Assembly: GCF_001718835.1 (NCBI RefSeq)
Contig: NZ_CP013444.1
Coordinates: 3,100,001-3,164,000, forward strand
Direction of reading: 5' to 3'
DNA length: 64,000 bases
DNA from: Burkholderia cepacia
GTDB lineage: Bacteria; Pseudomonadota; Gammaproteobacteria; Burkholderiales; Burkholderiaceae
The position numbers were made by a program, and so were the translations under genes. Shown piece by piece: positions 62,140 through 64,000 of this stretch (position 1 is the stretch's first letter; every line of letters starts with the position of its first letter). The notes beneath the pieces were generated by a model, which was given only the letters and a program-made list of their open reading frames with translations, was not told the origin of the DNA and ran no database searches.

Positions 62140-63540
62140 ATGACGACACCCTTCAAGCCGCTGCTTCGACGCGCCGCCGCGCTCGCGCTGATCGCCGCGA
62201 TCGGCTACGCGGGCTACATGCTGTCCCGGCTCGCGCCGGTCGCGACCGGCTATGCGGCGAAGGCGCTGTGTTCCGGCGTGTATGTATCGGGCCGCCCTGC
62301 CGCGTCCGTGATCGACGTCGACATCATGGCCGGCGTGCATCCGCTGCTCAAGCTGGTCCATCCGTCGGTCGACCCCGCCCGTCATCTGGCGCGCGCCACC
62401 TTCGCCGGCTTCGCCGGACGCGAAGCCGACTTCCGGCCCGGACTCGGCTGCACGCTCGCGATCGGGCCGTCGCCCGGCGCGTTGCCGGCCGCGCTGCCCG
62501 ACCCGGCCCCGCCGCCCGCCGCGCCTGCGGCAGCGCCCGCGCCGGATGACGGCGTGGACGCGCACAAGCTGCAGGCCGCGCTCGACCGCGCGTTCGACGA
62601 GCCCGATCCGGCACGACCGCGGCGCACGCGCGCGGTCGTCGTGATGTGGCGCGGCCAGGTGATCGCCGAACGCTATGCGCCCGGCTTCACGGCCGACACG
62701 CCGCTGCCCGGCTGGTCGATGACGAAGACCGTGACGGCCGCGCTGGTCGGCACGCTCGTCGCGCAGCACAAGCTGTCGCCCGATACGTCGGCGCTGCTGC
62801 CCGAATGGCGCGGCAGCGGCGATCCGCGCGCGGCCATCACGCTCGACGAGCTGCTGCGGATGACGAGCGGCCTGCAATTCAACGAGGACTACGACGACCC
62901 GCTGTCCGATGTCGCGTTGATGCTGTTCACGCAGCCCGATACCGCTCGGTTCGCATCGGCGAAGCCGCTCGCGGCGGCACCCGGCACGCAGTGGTCCTAC
63001 TCGAGCGGCACGAGCGCGATCGTCGCGCGCGTGATGCGCGAAGCGCTGGGCGGCACGGAAACCGACTATCTCGCGTTCCCCCAGCACACGCTGTTCGCGC
63101 CGCTCGGCATGGGCAGCGCGGTGTTCGAGCCCGACGCGTCCGGCACGCTCGTCAGCGCGTCGTACATGTATGCGAGCGCACGCGACTGGGCGCGCTTCGG
63201 GCAGCTTCTGCTGCAGGACGGCGTGTGGGACGGGCAGCGGCTGCTGCCGGCGGGCTGGGTACGCTACCTGACGCGCGCGACGCCGCAGTCGTCGCGCCAG
63301 GAGTACGGCGCGCAGCTGTGGGTCAAGGTGCCGGAGCCGTTCAACGATCGCGGCCCGCATGCGGTCGCGATGCCGGCCGACGCGTTTCATGCGGTCGGCC
63401 ATGAAGGCCAGTTCGTGAGCGTGGTGCCGAGCCGTCAACTGGTGGTCGTGCGGCTCGGGCTGTCGCGGCCGGAGGCCGCGTGGAACCACGAGGCGTTTCT
63501 CGCGCGCGTGCTCGACGCGGTACCGGCGCGCAGCGAGTGA
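62140..63540 (+). CDS. Membrane-anchored serine hydrolase, class C beta-lactamase-like family
   Basis: This 466-aa protein has one N-terminal helix (about 10-30), a periplasmic linker with a Pro/Ala-rich stretch (about 120-142), and a penicillin-binding/esterase domain (about 150-460). The nucleophile is the Ser of GWSMTKTVTAALVG (SxxK). The Tyr motif is WSYSSGTSAIVA and the third motif is probably AVGHEGQFVSVVPS. Relatives act as esterases, 6-aminohexanoate-dimer hydrolases or D,D-peptidases. The ATG at 62140 precedes the membrane helix; upstream frame is unsupported. Confidence 0.85.
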   Translation: MTTPFKPLLRRAAALALIAAIGYAGYMLSRLAPVATGYAAKALCSGVYVSGRPAASVIDVDIMAGVHPLLKLVHPSVDPARHLARATFAGFAGREADFRPGLGCTLAIGPSPGALPAALPDPAPPPAAPAAAPAPDDGVDAHKLQAALDRAFDEPDPARPRRTRAVVVMWRGQVIAERYAPGFTADTPLPGWSMTKTVTAALVGTLVAQHKLSPDTSALLPEWRGSGDPRAAITLDELLRMTSGLQFNEDYDDPLSDVALMLFTQPDTARFASAKPLAAAPGTQWSYSSGTSAIVARVMREALGGTETDYLAFPQHTLFAPLGMGSAVFEPDASGTLVSASYMYASARDWARFGQLLLQDGVWDGQRLLPAGWVRYLTRATPQSSRQEYGAQLWVKVPEPFNDRGPHAVAMPADAFHAVGHEGQFVSVVPSRQLVVVRLGLSRPEAAWNHEAFLARVLDAVPARSE

Positions 63541-63596
63541 ACGCGGCCGGGCCCGCGCGCCGGGGTGCGCAGGCCGCGGGTCGCGCAGCCTGCCGC

Positions 63597-64000
63597 TCAG
63601 GGATTCTTGCTGCCGCCATAGGCTTCGAAGCCCGGACGCGCGGCGAGGCGCTCGACATAGCGCGTAACCGCCGGCAATTCCGGATGCTCGAACGGCGTGC
63701 CGAACCAGCGGTTCACCGACAGGCCGATCGGAATGTCCGCGAGCGTGAACGTATTGCCGGCCACGTACGCGCCCGTCTTGTCGAGTTGCGCGTTCAGCAC
63801 CTGCATGTGCTTCGTCCAGCCCGCGATCGACTGCGCGATGCCGGCCGGATCCTGGTGATCGGGCGACTTTCTCACGAGGCCCTGAAACGCGAATACCCAC
63901 GAACGGTTCATGTCCGAGGCCTGCCAGTCGATCCATTGATCGACCCGCGCACGCGCCTGCGGCTCGGCCGGATACAGCGCGTCGCCGCCGTAACGGTTCG
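63597..64000 (-). CDS. Glutathione S-transferase, 5' end outside the window
   Basis: The C-terminal 134 or so residues of a GST are visible, running off the right edge. The part just inside the edge reads NRYGGDALYPAEPQARARVD. The helical domain follows with QWIDWQASDMNRSWVFAFQG, YVAGNTFTLADIPIGLSVNR and the terminal RYVERLAARPGFEAY. It detoxifies electrophiles; the substrate is unknown. An internal ATG at 63911 is not the real start. Confidence 0.87.
   Translation of the reverse strand, partial: NRYGGDALYPAEPQARARVDQWIDWQASDMNRSWVFAFQGLVRKSPDHQDPAGIAQSIAGWTKHMQVLNAQLDKTGAYVAGNTFTLADIPIGLSVNRWFGTPFEHPELPAVTRYVERLAARPGFEAYGGSKNP

Overview
The window is GC-rich DNA (strong G/C bias at third codon positions) from a beta-proteobacterium, most likely Burkholderia of the cepacia complex. 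This rests on the Burkholderia-type general porin, the pcaF/pcaR block, the Fur-regulated hmu/bhu haem operon, the allE gene and the secretion genes next to chitinolytic enzymes. No rRNA, tRNA, CRISPR array or intact insertion sequence was recognised.

Layout. 1-2.9 kb: the end of a gene, gabD, and a lower-GC orphan gene. 3.0-9.9 kb: an Aer-like chemoreceptor, pcaF facing its IclR regulator across two operator-like palindromes, an MHS-family transporter and an M20 amidohydrolase. 9.9-16.5 kb: a visibly less GC-rich cluster of six same-strand genes: an orphan ectoine-synthase-like cupin, an MFS exporter, a methyltransferase, a free-standing adenylate-forming ligase, a degenerate methyltransferase-like protein and an acyl-CoA-dehydrogenase-fold flavoenzyme. 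A 540-bp AT-rich leader with four copies of TGTA(G/C)-N5-CTACA precedes it. This looks like an undescribed small-molecule pathway and is the strongest discovery candidate here. 16.6-18.8 kb: GST, YCII-like protein, MarR regulator, cytochrome b561.

18.9-37.1 kb: a chitin-degradation and secretion block. It holds an OmpR-type regulator, an atypical type II secretion locus (three pseudopilins, secretin, four PilMNOP-like assembly genes, GspE, GspF, a lytic transglycosylase, GspG), an AA10 lytic polysaccharide monooxygenase, a large modular GH18 chitinase and a CHASE2 sensor kinase. The transport genes mostly overlap by a few bases, except between gspF and gspE, where a 291-bp palindromic mobile element with 32-bp perfect terminal inverted repeats has inserted. 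The two extracellular chitin enzymes are likely substrates, and the unpaired regulator and kinase that bracket the block may control it.

37.3-45.3 kb: LysR regulator, orphan amino-acid-binding protein, M14-family deacylase, orphan MetQ-like binding protein, porin, several small proteins, a possible sRNA behind the porin, and a low-GC two-gene insertion with a DUF1493-like protein. 45.4-52.7 kb: haem uptake (hmuRSTUV) behind a Fur box that covers its promoter. hmuT is frameshifted as read, and a VOC-fold gene sits between hmuU and hmuV. 52.7-64 kb: TRIC-family channel, class A penicillin-binding protein, a low-GC orphan membrane protein, allE, a glycine-zipper protein, a second frameshifted gene (isoprenylcysteine methyltransferase-like), a 54-aa Tyr/Pro-rich lipoprotein, a HIT protein, a secreted propeller-like protein, a serine hydrolase and the end of a GST gene.

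All calls come from reading the sequence and recalling protein families. No database search was run.
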